From Ailurus styani (taxonomy: Eukaryota > Chordata > Mammalia > Carnivora > Ailuridae), in NCBI GenBank assembly GCA_002007465.1, contig LNAC01000755.1, positions 44,623 through 108,622 on the forward strand: 64,000 bases of DNA. Reading direction: 5' to 3'. Position numbers and translations under genes: made by a program. Below are positions 22,606 to 35,130 of the stretch, one piece after another. Positions within the stretch are counted from its first letter, which is position 1. The number at the start of each line of letters is the position of its first letter. Under the pieces are notes generated by a model. That model worked only from the letters and a program-made list of their open reading frames with translations. It was not told the DNA's origin and searched no databases.

Positions 22606-22925
22606 TTATCTTAGTCTGCTTGGGCCGCCATAATGCAAGATTGGGCAGCTTAAACAGCAAACGTTTATTTTTTCATGGTTCTGGATACCAGAAGTCCAAG
22701 ATCGAGTGCCGGTGAGACCTCTCCCCTTGGCTTGCCAACTGCCATCTTGCTGGGTTTTCCATGGCCTCTCTTCTGTGTGTGGAGAGGGAAAGGGAGCAAG
22801 TAATCACTGTATCTCTTCCTCTTATAAGGACACTAATCCTATCATCTCTAAATACATCACAGTGACAGTTAGGACTTCAAACTATGAATTAGTGGGGCAT
22901 GCTCTTCAGTTCATAACAGTGTTGG
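22606..22925 (-). mobile_element. MaLR-type LTR (MLT1/MST class), antisense
   Basis: It begins 'ttatcttagtctgcttgggc' with 'cgccataatgcaagattggg', continues 'cttataaggacactaatcct' and 'gttaggacttcaaactatga', and ends 'cataacagtg'. This is the reverse complement of a MaLR solo LTR. No internal region is seen. Confidence 0.75.
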
Positions 22926-23149
22926 CATTTCAGCTGAGCTTTGCTGTCCCCCCATTGCCCTGAGTGTACCCTCTGTGTAAGTGGACCCAGATCCTTGGAG
23001 CTCTGAATGTGGGCTCATGGCCAGGCCAGCATGTCACATATGGAGGGGCACCCTCCTTGTCTGCTGCAGTGACCTCCCTTCTCCTGCTGCCTGGTGAACT
23101 GTGCTCTTCTTTTTAACCTTGATACATCATAGTGATTCCATAGGAAGCC

Positions 23150-23250
23150 TTGGAGAGGGTTTGACTGGGGTTCCCTTGGACTTACCACTTCCCTCTCTAA
23201 GTCTGTACTCTTATCTCAGAAATGGGGAAAACACACTTTCCTGGTAACAA
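23150..23250 (+). repeat. MIR fragment
   Basis: 'cttaccacttccctctctaa' followed by 'tctcagaaatggggaaaaca' matches the central MIR segment. Confidence 0.45.
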
Positions 23251-23399
23251 GATGTCAGCAGATCCAGTTAAAAAAACACGGTGGAAGTCTTTAGTTGATT
23301 GAAAAATGGTTATACACAGGAAAGGAGTTATTACAGATGTTATCACTGAATTACTGACATTCATAAATAAAATGTTTCAGCAAATGTATGAAGAATCTG

Positions 23400-23800
23400 T
23401 TCAGGTCTAAGTAACAGAAAACCGACCGGCTAATGACTTACTTTTCACACCTAAGGAGGAGTCCCAGGGTTACTATTTGGTTTAGAAGTTTGACCCATCT
23501 GGTTGACATCTCCAGAATTCTCTTGACTGCATGGCCACAGGATGGCTGCTGAAGCCGTAAGCATTATGTCCTAGTTCAAGGGAGAGAAAGGGGCCAATGC
23601 CAGCTGCTATCAGATTCCCTTTTATCAGGATTGCAAAGATCTTCTGGAAGTCTGCCAGGTAGTTTACTGCTTAGGTTTTATTGGCCGGAACTGGGTCACA
23701 TTGCTACCACTAGCTCAAAGGGAGGCAGGGAATGCAGGAAACACTTTCGTCACCATTGGCTTATGCTAACCAAGATCCATCACCTGAGGCCAGGCACATT
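23400..23800. repeat. ancient interspersed repeat, family unresolved
   Basis: The order 'gtaacagaaaaccgaccggc', 'ggccacaggatggctgctga', 'ttattggccggaactgggtc' with 'acattgctacc', and 'caccattggcttatgctaac' resembles a known class of old mammalian repeats containing 'gattggccaggcctgggtcac'-like segments. I cannot fix the family. Confidence 0.45.
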
Positions 23801-23823
23801 CACCACCACCACCACCACCACCA
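23801..23823. repeat. (CAC)n trinucleotide repeat
   Basis: About seven CAC units in a row directly after the ancient repeat. Confidence 0.9.
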
Positions 23824-25371
23824 AAGTCAGGTTTTGATGGTAAGGCAGAAGGAGGGGAATGGGTACTGGGTAGACAGGAAGCAAAAGGTGTGGCTCTCAT
23901 AGGATATACTTTACTTCCTAAGAGCTGGGATTCAGAATTGCCCATGGTAGCAGCTGAGATGGGAATAGAAAACAGGGTTTAGGCTAGTTTGAGGTCAGAT
24001 ATGAATCTCATTTGGCAGTATGCAGGTGCTGGAAACTGGAGCTGGACATGCCCTCCATCAACTATACCTGCTCTTCTGCCCTCCACCCTATGAATGCTTT
24101 CTTTCCTATTGGTATCTGTCTTGCTATCCCTCATGTACCTCTTAGTCCTTTGACTTCCTTTGGCTTTGCTTTTCATTTAATCTCCACTTTGGTCAATTGT
24201 GCAAAAAGCTTAAAAATGTGACATTGGTTCTACCTCAAAGTCTTTCATCAAAAAACAAAAGACAGTGTTAAATGTTGTAAATGGAAGAAGCCCAGCCCTT
24301 AACCAACCCCCGTGGAGCCCAGGGAGACTAGAGGCAGGCTCCCTTGGACACCTGCTCTGCTGAAGGAGGTCAGTACAGCTGCCCAGCAGTTGTGAGGCAC
24401 AGGAAAGGAATGTGTGTCTTTTGTTTGTTCTCACACTGATGTGAGTACCCTTGTGGGCAGAGCCTGGCAAGGCCTTGGGTCATGCTGTCCCAACAGCGAA
24501 AAACATGAAAGAGAACCCAATGCCACACTTTGGTGTCTCTTAAAAGGAAAGTGTTATACTTTGACTTCTAAAAACATAAAGGAAGGTCCTAGATAAATGT
24601 GGATGGTGATCTTGAGGCTGGTTCTAAGCAAAAAGAAGGTAGGGTCAAGAAGGATGGCACAACAAAGCTCAGTTTGGACCTCTGGGTCAGACACCTTCTT
24701 CTGTTTCCAAATAGTCTGTTCTCTGAGTTTTTCCCAGCTCATGCTCTTGAAAGTGCTCATCTGAATGGGGTGCATGCTGGGAAAATGCGACAGGTGTTAT
24801 TGTTAATACTTGACTGTGTTTCAAGAAATGTATGCATTCCCTTGGGGCTCTTGTAACAGAGAGACAGAGTTTTGTTCAATAAGCAGATGCTTTCTTTGCT
24901 TTGAAAGTTTTTCCTGGTATCTTGTTGATGGTTTGGAAATTCTTGAATTATGTTTTAACTGAAAACTTGTGAAGAATATTTGAGGGTTTTTTTATTGGTA
25001 TAAAACTTTTATCCCATCATATACAGGCATTTCTTTTGGGGTTCCTATACCTAATTCCAGTGTGGGGAGTTTCTTTCACACACAACACCTTGCAATTCTT
25101 AGACACCAGTAAGGTGTCTGAGAACTCACCTTCATTCTGACACAGTCTACCCAGAGATAACATCAGATTCTGTTGTTGAAGGGTTCAGTCCTATAGGATT
25201 GCTCCCGTCCCTAACTTAAGATGACTGTAGCAAGCCTCCGGCTGCTGTTGCCTGTCCTTCTAACTGACTGGCTGCAGATTGGAGGTGCCGCCTGCTTGAG
25301 TTCCTTTAATTTGCTAGAGTGGCTCACAGGACTCAGGGAAACACTTACATTCATCAGCTTATTAAAGGATA
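23824..25371. other. unique sequence, no gene seen
   Basis: Short frames at 23979-24856 have no family signature. An AT-rich part at 24870-25030 is without repeats and could be conserved noncoding DNA, which the sequence alone cannot show. Confidence 0.45.
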
Positions 25372-25755
25372 TGATCAATTTGCAATGACATGGATGGAAC
25401 TAGAGAGTATTGTGTGAAATAAGTGAAATAAGTTAGTTGGAGAAAGACAATTATCATGTGATCTCACTTATATGTGGAATTTAAGAAACAAAACAGGAAC
25501 ATAGGGGAAGGGAGGGGAAAATATGACAAAATGGGGAGACAAACCATAAGAGACTCTTAATCATAAGAAACAAACTGAGGGCTGCTGGAGGGAAGGAAGG
25601 TGGAGGGATGGGGTAAGTAGGTGATGGACCTTAAGGGGGGATGTGATACAATGATCACTGGGTGTTGTATAATACTGCTGAATCACTGAATTCTACCTCT
25701 GAAACTAATAATACGCTATATGTTAATTTTTTAATTTAAATAATAAATAAACAAG
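25372..25755 (+). mobile_element. carnivore LINE-1 3' end
   Basis: It runs from the end of ORF2 ('gacatggatggaactagaga', 'caattatcatgtgatctcac') through the 3' UTR ('gggagacaaaccataagaga', 'gggtgttgtataatactgct') to 'aatttaaataataaataaac'. A short imperfect duplication of 'aaaggatat' lies on both sides. The 3' UTR differs from the 4624/10138/44929 type, indicating an older L1 subfamily. Confidence 0.88.
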
Positions 25756-26231
25756 AAAAGGATATTATTGAAGATAGGAATCGACAGCCAGATAAAGAGG
25801 TACACGGGGCAAGGTATGGGGAAAGGGCAGGGAGCTTCCTCTCTGGGTGGGCACTCTCCCTGCATCTCTATGTATTCATCAACATGGAATCTCTCTGAAC
25901 CCAATCCTTCTGGGTTTTTATGAGGACTTCATTGCATAGTCGTGGTTGATTGCTTCTTTGGCCATTGAGGGATTCAATCACCAGACCCTCTCCCCTCCCT
26001 TCCACAAGTTACCTATAGTAACATAACAGAAGACACCTTTATTGCCCAATCACAAGAATTTCCTAGGGTTTTAGGAGCTGTGAGCCAGGAACCCTGGACA
26101 AAAAAACAAATATATTGGAGAAATTCTTTGGTCACTGAATGACCAAATACATATTTCTTATAAATCACAATATCATAGCCTTTATTAGCGCAGTTATGGA
26201 ACAAAATATTATGTGTTTGTATTTTCTTTCT
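25756..26231. other. unique sequence, no gene seen
   Basis: No recognised element; a 63-codon minus frame at 26013-26204 without motif. Confidence 0.5.
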
Positions 26232-26598
26232 TTTGACCCTGTCTTAATTTGTGCTGGTTTCTGTAATAAAATACCACACCGGGCTGCTTCTAGGGGGCTG
26301 AGAAATTGTATTCTCTCAATTCTGGAGGCTGGAAATCCGAGAGCACAGCACCAGCGTGACTATGCTCTGGTGAGACCATTCTCCTGGGTTGGAGACTTTG
26401 TGTCATCCCACAGTGGAACTCAGAGGGAGCTCTATGGGGTCTCAGTTGTAGGAACACTAATCCCATTCAGGAGAGCTTTACCTTTATGATTTAAACACTT
26501 CCCAAAGACCCCACGTCCTAATAGTCATCATCTTTGGAGGGTAGCATTTCAAACATGAATTTGGGCAGGACATCAACATTCAGATTATAGCAGACTCC
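26232..26598 (-). mobile_element. MaLR-type LTR, antisense
   Basis: Blocks are 'ttctgtaataaaataccaca', 'caattctggaggctggaaat', 'ggaacactaatcccattcag', 'ccccacgtcctaatag' and 'catgaatttgggcaggacat', the antisense order of an MLT1-like solo LTR. Confidence 0.75.
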
Positions 26599-27366
26599 TT
26601 CCTTATGTAAAAGTACTACATGTTTTGAAGGGTCAACTGACAAATGAAATGACGCCTATTATTAATTTTTAAAAACTTAAATTATAAAAATGGCAACTAT
26701 AGGTTGGGAAATTGTCTCTGGACCATCAAATGCCAAAACAGCATCTTAGTAGAAGAAGCACTCTGAACTGAATGATTTCCTCCTAAATTTTGGGGAAGTA
26801 TTCAGGTGAAATGACATAGATCATGAGATGGACCACCTCCTATGAGGTCCCAGGCAATTTCCCACTTTTTTTTGTTGGGTTTTTGCTCTGTGATCTTAGC
26901 TCCATTTTGCTTTTTTGAGAATGCAAGCATCTCATCAAATATAGCAAGTTCATTACTGGGAATCCAACTCTAATGGGCTCTGTTCACGTTTAAACCTCCT
27001 TGGGGGAGCAGGTGTTCCTGAGCACAGCTGTAGTGCCAGGGGAGGCCTCCCAACTTCGCCAAGTCCACAGTGGGCATTTCCAAACTCTTGCTCCAGGATC
27101 CTGTCAATACTGGAGTTGTGGCTTTTCCACGGCTGCACTCCAATCATTTTAAGCCCAGATAGGAGATTGGGAATATTTCTTCATTTTTTGTTGCACCTCT
27201 TGGACCAAATCAGAGTGAAATCTGGAGATACTCAGAAAAGGCATTATGTAAGAGCTTAATAATAGGAACTTTGAATTAAAAACAGAAATGAAACATATCC
27301 ATAAACCATAATGACTTGTAGCAACTCATAGTAACTCACGCAAACTTTGTCACACATCTTTTGACA
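26599..27366. other. unique sequence, no gene seen
   Basis: Nothing recognisable. Confidence 0.5.
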
Positions 27367-27430
27367 AACACATGTGTGCATGTGAGTGCATGTATACATG
27401 TGTATATGTGCGGGTGTGTGCACACACTTG
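27367..27430. repeat. (TG)n-rich imperfect microsatellite
   Basis: 'catgtgtgcatgtgagtgca' and 'tgtgtatatgtgcgggtgtg', alternating purine-pyrimidine sequence. Confidence 0.8.
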
Positions 27431-27464
27431 TTTCCTTACTGGGCTGTGTGTCCAGGGTGGTAGC

Positions 27465-27680
27465 AATGAAGAGCCTGGGATTCAGTGGTGGGGACACCTA
27501 CTCTGAACAATAGCCACTGTGGGCAAATTACTTAGGCTGTCTGAGACTCAGCTGCGTCAACAAAATGGGAATGATGTTATTGACCCTTCCAGGCCTGGAG
27601 GGGGATTAAATGAGGCAATGTTATAAAACATCTAGTGCATTGCCTGGCACACAGAAACTGGCAAGTAAAGGACAATTGAA
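27465..27680 (+). repeat. MIR, near full core and 3' end
   Basis: 'gcaaattacttaggctgtct' and 'gagactcagctgcgtcaaca', then 'gggggattaaatgaggcaat', then 'tgcattgcctggcacacag'. The order and spacing match a sense MIR. Confidence 0.8.
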
Positions 27681-28770
27681 TAGAAGTGAAGTGACCCACA
27701 GTATTACTGAGTCTACAAGCGAGAGGGAAATGTGGGGTTGGGTGTCACAAGTGGCCAAAGCCCACCCCCCTTCTTGGAAAGTAAGTGAGCCCACATCCCC
27801 ATGATGCTGGGTGACAGCATCTGTGTGTTCTGTGGACCCTTGCCATCATGATCTCTCAGGATTGTAGGTCACGTACACAGCCGGCTCCCTAGAGGAAGGG
27901 CTAGGACCTCTGCAGTAGCTTTCCAGGAGAAACTCATTTCTCCTGGTTTAACCTTTATACTAGACTCTAAGATGCTATGTGGTCACTTTTAATTATTACA
28001 TATTTTGATAAGTTCTCTCATTTTGATAAAAGGAGCTGCTTTTCTCTACATGATCTTAGGACAGGAGGCATGGGACTTGGTATTAATGGAGTGGTAGGTG
28101 GGTTACTAGCCTTTGGCTGCAGGCCAGCAGTGGTCACTGGGGGAGCTTTGGGAGGGCTCATCCCCTCACTAGGCCCTCCAGAAGGGTCTGAAGGGAAGGC
28201 TGGAGGGTCAGTAAAAATATGAATAGGACTTTTTAGTCATAGGGGCCTTGAATGCCGAGTGTAGTGTATTTAACAGACTAAATGGATATTTGAGTCATTT
28301 TCCAGTGCGTTTAAGAGGTTGGCTTGGATAGTCTCTTCTTAAATGTGTTGCTGAGAGAATTGAGAGACTTACTGACTCACAGGAAAAATCTCTCATTGGT
28401 GCACAGGTGGTTTTTTTGAACTCCTAAAAGGCACATCAGTGAGCACCCTGGAAAAGTTCCTGCCCAGAAATTCAGTGATTCTTGCAAGATGAGCCACGTA
28501 CTGTTGGGATTGAATGAGACTCTGGAAAGGGTTTAACACAAGCAAAAATCTCTCACCAAGACTCTTAGTAGCAGAAAATGATCCTAGTTTTCTGGACAGA
28601 ATGAACCTTGAAGTGTTTAAGGATTGCAAGCCAACAGTAGTTTTGCATAAAGCAATTTACAGTTATGGTTACAGTCACGATAGATTAGTTGGAATGCTAT
28701 TCTGAGCTTGAAGAAAATTACCAAGTTTGTAAACTGTTTTGGTATATTGTCACATAGAAACTTTCTTAGA
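27681..28770. other. unique sequence, no gene seen
   Basis: Frames on both strands overlap at 28393-28705. The text is free of recognised repeats there and keeps open frames on both strands (78 and 63 codons). No domain is recognised; I regard it as noncoding. Confidence 0.45.
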
Positions 28771-28972
28771 ATGTGTTTTAGGGGCTCCTGGGTGGCTCAG
28801 TCGTTAAGCATCTGCCTTCAACTCAGGTCATGATCCCCGGGTACTGGGATCGAGCCCGGCATCGGGCTCCCTGCTTCTCCCTCTCCCACTCCCCCTGCTT
28901 GTGTTCCCTCTCTCACTGTGTTTCTCTCTGTCAAATAAATAAATAAAATCTAAAAAAAAAGGATGTGTTTTA
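28771..28972 (+). mobile_element. CAN-SINE with perfect target-site duplication
   Basis: The body is 28781-28962: 'ggggctcctgggtggctcag', 'tgatccccgggtactgggat', 'cgagcccggcatcgggctcc' and poly-A. ATGTGTTTTA occurs at 28771-28780 and 28963-28972. Confidence 0.96.
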
Positions 28973-31420
28973 AATAATGGGATGTTTTGGCAGTTTGGGG
29001 AAGTCAAAGAGCCTTGGAGACATTCACCTGCCTCTGTTCCCCTGCCAAGCTTGGTAGCTGAGGGTGTATTTTCATTGGTTTGTATTCATTAATTAAATGT
29101 AGACATTTGTTGTTCATTTTGTTGGGTTTAGGAGGACAGAGATCTCAAGAGACCCCAAGCTGTCTCTTAGCTGTCAGCCTCCTAGAGGAAGCCCACAGGG
29201 GCTGTTCTTCCCGGGGACTTTGGGTTGAGACCACATCTCCTCTTCCTGTTCCAGAGCCTGTTACTCTCTTTACACATGTGTGGTTTGTTTGTTTGTGTTC
29301 TTTGATTTTGCTGAATATAACTGTTAGTTCCTACGTGTGCCTCTTGCTTCAGGTGACCTTCTGATAAGTTGCAGGCCTGTCTTTGAAAGCCGTGCTTCCA
29401 CGTTCTCTGGCCCTGTGCCTGTATGGACAGAGGCAGCCATCACTGCCCATTGCGAACAGAGAAGGGAGAAGTGGAGGAACATGTATCCTGTGCTGAGCAC
29501 CAGTCTCCCAGACATCAGGCTAGTTGCTGTTGTCTTGCCCTTCTTCCCCACAGTGGCCTTTGAATGTCACTCTCAGGAACCAGGGAGGACAGCGGGCCCC
29601 TGGGGAGAGGTAGGAGGAGTCCAGGCCTGTCCTGTGCCAGGCCTGTATTGGCGAGGGCCTTCCAGTGCAGGTTCATTGCTAAGCTGCCCGTGCTCTCTAG
29701 GTTACGAGAAAGCTACACTTGGGTGACCTTTTTCAGTTCATTAAAAACCAGGCTTAATAATCCAGCACACACAGGGCCGGTGGAGCCTCTGCTGGGCCCA
29801 CCTCCCACTTTCAAACTGATCCTGGGTCCCACTCCTCCTCAGGAGCTATGAGGGGTGCAGCAGTCATGGACCTTCTAACAGGTGGTCTTGGGAAGCATTT
29901 CTTTCTTCAGCTCGGTTTAGGGGTAGGAAAAATTCAAGAGCCATTCATGGGCAGTTTCCATTTCTTTGGTTCGAATGCCTGTGGGCCAAGGAGCACCACA
30001 CAAAGCGGCCTTCTGATGCCTGTCTTCTTCCCAGGCCGCTCAATATGGGATTCTGGGAAATGATGTATTTCTAGTGTCTGTTATTCCCTTCATAGTTGCT
30101 TTTGTGCATTTTGTGAGCAATTCTAGATTTCAACAAAATAGCTAGTCAGTGCTTGAACCAAAGTCGTCTCTACAGCCACGAGCTTGACTTTTTCCTAGGT
30201 AGGCTGTGTTGAAGTGGCTCATAATCATCCCCTGTGGTTTGTGTGTCTGCAGGTGACATTCAGCCTTGGGGGAACGGGGGCGTGTTCATGGAGCCCCACT
30301 ATGACTGCTCCTCTCTGGGCTGGGGGCGGGGTCCTCCAGCTCCCTCCACCCCTGCTCCACCACAGGACTCATGAGGTCTTCTTGACGACTGAGCTCCGTT
30401 TCTGAAATCAAGCCCAGCTCACCGCACATCCCAGCCCTGAGAATTGTCGTGAAGAGGGGGGGGGGTGCGGGGAGCAACTCGGAAATGACTCCTGGCATTG
30501 CAGCCTCCTGATGTTCTGTCTCGGGCAGCTGGAAAGGAGAGGGTAGACAGTCCCCAAGACAGAGGTGGACCATGAGGAGGAGGAGCCAGCCCTGAGCTTC
30601 AGGAGGGGTGAGGTTCCTGGGGAGATTCTCACTCCGAGGGTCAAGTGGGGCCTGAGTATTTCCCATACACCACAAAAGGGGGAAACCCATGAGAGCTGTG
30701 CTTAAGGTCCCATCCCGGGGCTATCTCTGGCACGCTTTAGGAGGAATGCAGGGAGAAGGGCGCCTCTCCCAACACCCATTCTGCATTTTCAACATCCTGA
30801 AATGATGCTTCTGCAACTTCATCTGAAGAAAGGATCTGCTCCTAAAAGGGTGTGGAGTGAATGTAGGCCAAGGCCACCTACTATACCATGATTTAATTAG
30901 ATCGAATGAATTCATTTCACTTCCAGCAAGACTGAATAACATTTGTCTCCTACCCCTGTGACAGTCTACTCCACTGTAGTTTAGAAAAGCTTCTATCACC
31001 CTCCAGCCAGGGGGTTAAGCTCGTCACCCATTATCACTGCTTATACTGCAATGGTGGGGAAGCCTCTGGTTCCTTAGGCAGATGTGTTGAGTTGGATTAT
31101 GCCCTCATGGGTTGAGAGTGCATCTTGAAGGGTCTGCTCATGGGGGTCGTTCCCACGGATTTATGCCCTGGTCTTGGCATGGGCATCAGCTGCATGAGAA
31201 TGTTGCTCTCAAGATCCTCACGGAGGAGGGCACTTCTGTGACTCACTGAAGTTACAGAAACTGCCTGAGAAATGGGCCACAGACCTCAGGCAGCCAGTCC
31301 CTCAATTTCAATTAACACATTGTGACTTCAGCCATGGGGCTCAGTAGCACCTCTGGAAAAGAAATGTAGTCTTTGTTCCTTGTGAAACTCCAGCCAGCTG
31401 AGGGACAAGGCAGATTTAAA
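28973..31420. other. unique sequence, no gene seen
   Basis: This is a long stretch with moderate GC and a 12-base G-run near 30456. Frames of 129 and 134 codons (29337-29726 plus, 30286-30690 minus) overlap other frames and have no recognisable domain. Confidence 0.45.
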
Positions 31421-31470
31421 AGGATGATGATGGATAGATGATAGATAGATAGATAGATAGATGATAGATA
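31421..31470. repeat. (GATA)n microsatellite
   Basis: 'atgatgatggatagatgata' runs into about five GATA/TAGA units. Confidence 0.9.
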
Positions 31471-31660
31471 TTAAACAAAATGAAATTAAAAAGGTGCAGA
31501 CTTCCCTCAGTGTCCTCCAGAAGATGAGCACAGTGGTGTCTCTTGCCTCCCTGGAAGCCTGCTTACTGAGCACAGAAGGGAGGTGTGTCAGTGGCATACT
31601 TGCCAGGGAATCTGAGCTGACAGTGTTGTCGGGACAAAAAGAAATAAACTTAAGAGACAC

Positions 31661-31862
31661 GATTTTATTTTACTTTATTTTTTTAAGATTTGCTCTTTAT
31701 TTGAGGGAGAGAGAGCACAAGCAGGCAGAGAGGGGAGTGGGAGAGGGAGAAGCAGACTCCCTGCTGAGCAGAGAGCCCGATGCAGGGCTTGATCCCAGGA
31801 CCCTGAGATCATTACCTGAGCCGAAGGCAGACGCTTAACCAACTGAGCCATCCAGACACCCC
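31661..31862 (-). mobile_element. CAN-SINE, antisense
   Basis: A T-rich start, 'gagggagagagagcacaagc', 'agggcttgatcccaggaccc' and 'aactgagccatccagacacc'. No confident target-site duplication is visible. Confidence 0.92.
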
Positions 31863-33161
31863 TAGTTAAAGAAATGTTTTGTGAATGGGGAAGGATTAAA
31901 GAAAAATGACATCTTTACCCAGTTCTTCTTAAGAATTTTGAAGTGATCTTGCAGAAAGATGTGGAAAGATGTTTTTATTCCTGTGCCCTGAGCAACAGGC
32001 AGGGTGGAATGAGGACAAGATATTTTGGGCTCGCAAATTTGAAAATGTCAGCCCCCAGTCTAGAGTGGGCTGCTAAGTGACCCGACGACTTGGGCCACTC
32101 TGAGCTTCTGTCTCTTTCTCTAGAACATGATTATTGATTGTGTGAATTAGTGGTTTTCAGCTGTGTTATTTTCACTTGCCCTGGAATGCCCTGCTCAAGT
32201 GAAGTTTTACCCACAAAAGTAAACAGACAGGCCTATCCACTGATCCTTCCTCCTTCCCTCAGCTGAAAGGGCATCAGGAGGCCTGGGAGAGAGCCTCATG
32301 ATGGTGATTTATGGGGATCCCTCACACCCTGGAAAGTTGTGGAATCCACCCACCCCTAGCAGTGTTTACACTGACTCCCATTTGGGGTTCAATTCAGGCC
32401 TGAAGGGTTTTGACCTGAAATAGTCCATGTAGTAAGTATTTTTATTTCAAAGAGGTGGTGACTGCCTTTCAGAGAACCAATAAAAAAGGAAAGAACAGTG
32501 ACTTCCTATTTTCCTATAATAAGTCAGTCCATTAAAAAAGGTGTAAGATGTGAATGTACCTCAGCCTACTTATCCCCCGCATTTCAGATGTGCTGCAGCA
32601 GGACTGAATTTTAATAACATCAAGGTTATCCCATAAATAGTTACTTCTAATATGAATATCAGCATAATTAAGTTTAATATGCGGTTGGGTGTTATTCTGT
32701 TTTATTTTGTGACTTCAGGTAAAAGCCAGAGACAGTAGATGAGAAGAACACTGTTGATACATGGAAGTTCTGTGACCTGAACGTACTGTTGCTTTGGTGT
32801 AATATATGGACACACATGCTTGCTGTGCAACTGATTTTTTATTTATTTATATGTATTTGGTTTTATATTTATTATCATATAATGTACATGTGTATGTTTA
32901 TGTTATTTATTCTATTTCATATTTATTTATTCTATTTCATATTTATATAAAGAACCACTAGCCACATAGCATAGGTTCAGTATTTAAAGCCATTCTGATT
33001 TCTCTGGGCTTTTCATCATGATTGAATAGTGAACCTCATCTTCTTGTACACATACACATACACACACACAGAGGATACATTTTATCCTCAGGAAATTTTA
33101 GCACCCACAAAATAGATGATATTTCCTCTAATTTCCTTGATTTAAAAAAAAAAAAAGTCTT
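31863..33161. other. unique AT-rich sequence, possible conserved noncoding DNA
   Basis: Repeat-free text at 32450-32760 includes AT-rich homeodomain-like cores such as 'agcataattaagtttaatat'. A 20-bp tandem duplication lies at 32903-32940. No coding frame is supported. Confidence 0.4.
32903..32940. repeat. 20-bp period tandem duplication, AT-rich
   Basis: 'ttatttattctatttcat' occurs at 32903-32920 and again at 32923-32940 inside a broader TTTA-rich region. Confidence 0.85.
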
Positions 33162-33285
33162 CAGGGACCCCTGGCTGGCTCAGTCAGTGGAGCACGCAAC
33201 TCTTGACCTCAGGGTTGTGGTCAAGCCCCACATTGGATGTAGAGATTACTTGAAAATAAAATCTTAAAAAACAAAATAAAACTGA
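33162..33285 (+). mobile_element. CAN-SINE, short older variant
   Basis: 'gggacccctggctggctcag', 'ctcttgacctcagggttgtg' and 'gatgtagagattacttgaaa' with an 'aataaaatctt' tail: the short form that lacks the CT-rich segment. The upstream poly-A at 33143-33156 belongs to the flank. Confidence 0.85.
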
Positions 33286-33796
33286 AAAATGTTTCTGTTT
33301 CTCCAAAAATGCCATTTTAGGTACCTTGAGAAAATGTCTTATGTATCCGTGCAGACGTGCCCCTGCTGGCCTGGAGGGCAGCAGCCCAGACCTCCAAAGG
33401 GCAAGGATCGGAGGAGTTCTGTATCCTGACTGAGGCAGCCCAGAGCTTGGGGCAGGGACAACTGCGTCAGGGCCACTCCTACGTATTCCTGTCCATCCCG
33501 CAGGCCTGGCCAGCCCTAGTGAGAGGAGAGCACATGCCCGTGCTGAGAGCCTGGGGGTCTGTCCTTGCACCTGGCCTCCTGTCACCTGGAGCACGAGGTT
33601 GCTTCAACCCTACCTGTGGGCCCTGCCAACGCTCTGTCCCGCTTGTGTTCAGTGGGGAATGCTCGAGCGATTATTCATTAGGAGAACTAATTGCAGGGTG
33701 GAATTTCTGGCCATATCTTCTTTCCAGAACAATTTGTGGAAACCTGATTCTGTTCTTTTTAAATAATGGGGCTGCCGGATAATGCTGTACACTAAG

Positions 33797-33798
<2 letters not shown>
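33286..33798. other. unique sequence, no gene seen
   Basis: Frames of 136 codons (minus, 33184-33594) and 141 codons (plus, 33357-33782) are antisense to each other. The minus frame begins in unique DNA and runs into the SINE. Neither has a domain. Confidence 0.5.

Positions 33799-33832
<34 letters not shown>
33799..33832. repeat. (GT)17 microsatellite
   Basis: An uninterrupted run of 17 GT units, a likely length-polymorphic locus. Confidence 0.98.
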
Positions 33833-33834
<2 letters not shown>

Positions 33835-35024
33835 TTTCAGTGGTGGTTGTTGCCTGGTGTTTTCATTTCTCCAGCTCAGCATTGAAAGGCTCTGAGACTG
33901 TTCCTCAGGACTCATGGAGGGGTCCACAGCCTGGGTGCCCGCGATGGCCTGTGTACGTGGGCAGGGACTCCAGGCAACCCACAGCAAGGGTGGATTTGTT
34001 ATGGATGCTGTGGCTCCCATCGGCAGAGAGCTGGGCCTCCCACTGGTCAGGAGTCTTAGGTTGAATTGAAGAACACCCTGGGCCTCATTTTTCTTGGCTT
34101 GTGAAGCAGGTGTAGGATTACCTTCCCAGTTTCTTTCTCTGAAAGAGGAGGAACTTGAAGTTAGGATGTCATGAGGGACCTGTGAATGGGGAAGGAGGAC
34201 TCAGCCCTGGACCTGGCTCCAATGCAGCGGGAATGTGGACCCTCAGGGAGGGCCATGGAGAGCTCAGGCTGCCCCCAGGGGCCAGCCGTTGGGTGAGCCA
34301 GCTTGCTGTGTCCCTACTGGCTCCATCACTATGACCTTGAACACACTTCCTGATGGCCCCACAGAGCCCCAGTGACTCCCAACCTTGGGGAAGATAATAG
34401 GCTTGAGACCCAACATCCCTGGTCTACCTCTGTCAGAGGTTTGTTATAAAGCGTTAAATGCCACATAAGTGCAAACCATGTTGTTACACCGTGCTTGACC
34501 AACCCTCCAGGTACTGTGGAACAGCAAATCCCTCCCTGGGTCATTCAGCATTCACAAGAGGTAGGGCCCCTTGGGTCTCATACCTGAAGCCCCCATTTGA
34601 TAACCCAGCACTCCTAGCAAGACTCTTATGTTCACATTTGGGGTGAGATTTTGGGGTGCCCTGTGTTGTTAGCAACCATCTGGCCACAAATGGGACATGT
34701 GCTCCTACTATGAAGGATAGATTTTTGAGTAACCACCTCCTGCTAGCCTACTCCCTGTCTGCAATTTCTGTTATAATAATCACCCTCCTTGCTTTGGTGT
34801 CTAAGGCGTGGTTCCTGGGTCTAGAATATAACGTGAATACCCTGGTTGACCTGAAGGAAACTTTGGGTTGTGTGTGAAGAGACCCTTGACTCACTGGCTC
34901 TCCACCCTTCACCTTGGGCTTCTGGCCTCCCCCCGGCTTGTGACGTTTTGGCTGAAGGGAAGCCCCACCTCCTGCGTTTAGCAGGAGCAGAGCACTGGGA
35001 GAAACTGGTGTGAGCCAGAAGGGT
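33833..35024. other. unique sequence with one MIR fragment
   Basis: Unremarkable apart from the MIR piece at 34078-34165. Short frames only. Confidence 0.5.
34078..34165 (+). repeat. MIR fragment
   Basis: 'gggcctcatttttcttggct' and 'tgtgaagcaggtgtaggatt' follow the 'cctcagtttcctcatctgta' part of MIR. Confidence 0.45.
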
Positions 35025-35130
35025 TTGGATTCCAGCCCAAGCCTGCCACTCAGGGACCAGGGGATGGAGCATCTTGCTTCTCTCTCTGACTATACTTTCT
35101 CTTCTGCAAATTGAGAATGAAAACATAGTT
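35025..35130 (+). repeat. MIR fragment
   Basis: 'tttggattccagcccaagcc' followed by 'ctttctcttctgcaaattga' matches the 5' and central MIR segments. Confidence 0.55.

Noticed and set aside
33184..33782. Opposed frames of 136 and 141 codons.
   Set aside because: They are antisense to each other, the minus frame ends inside a SINE, and neither has motifs or flanking splice signals.
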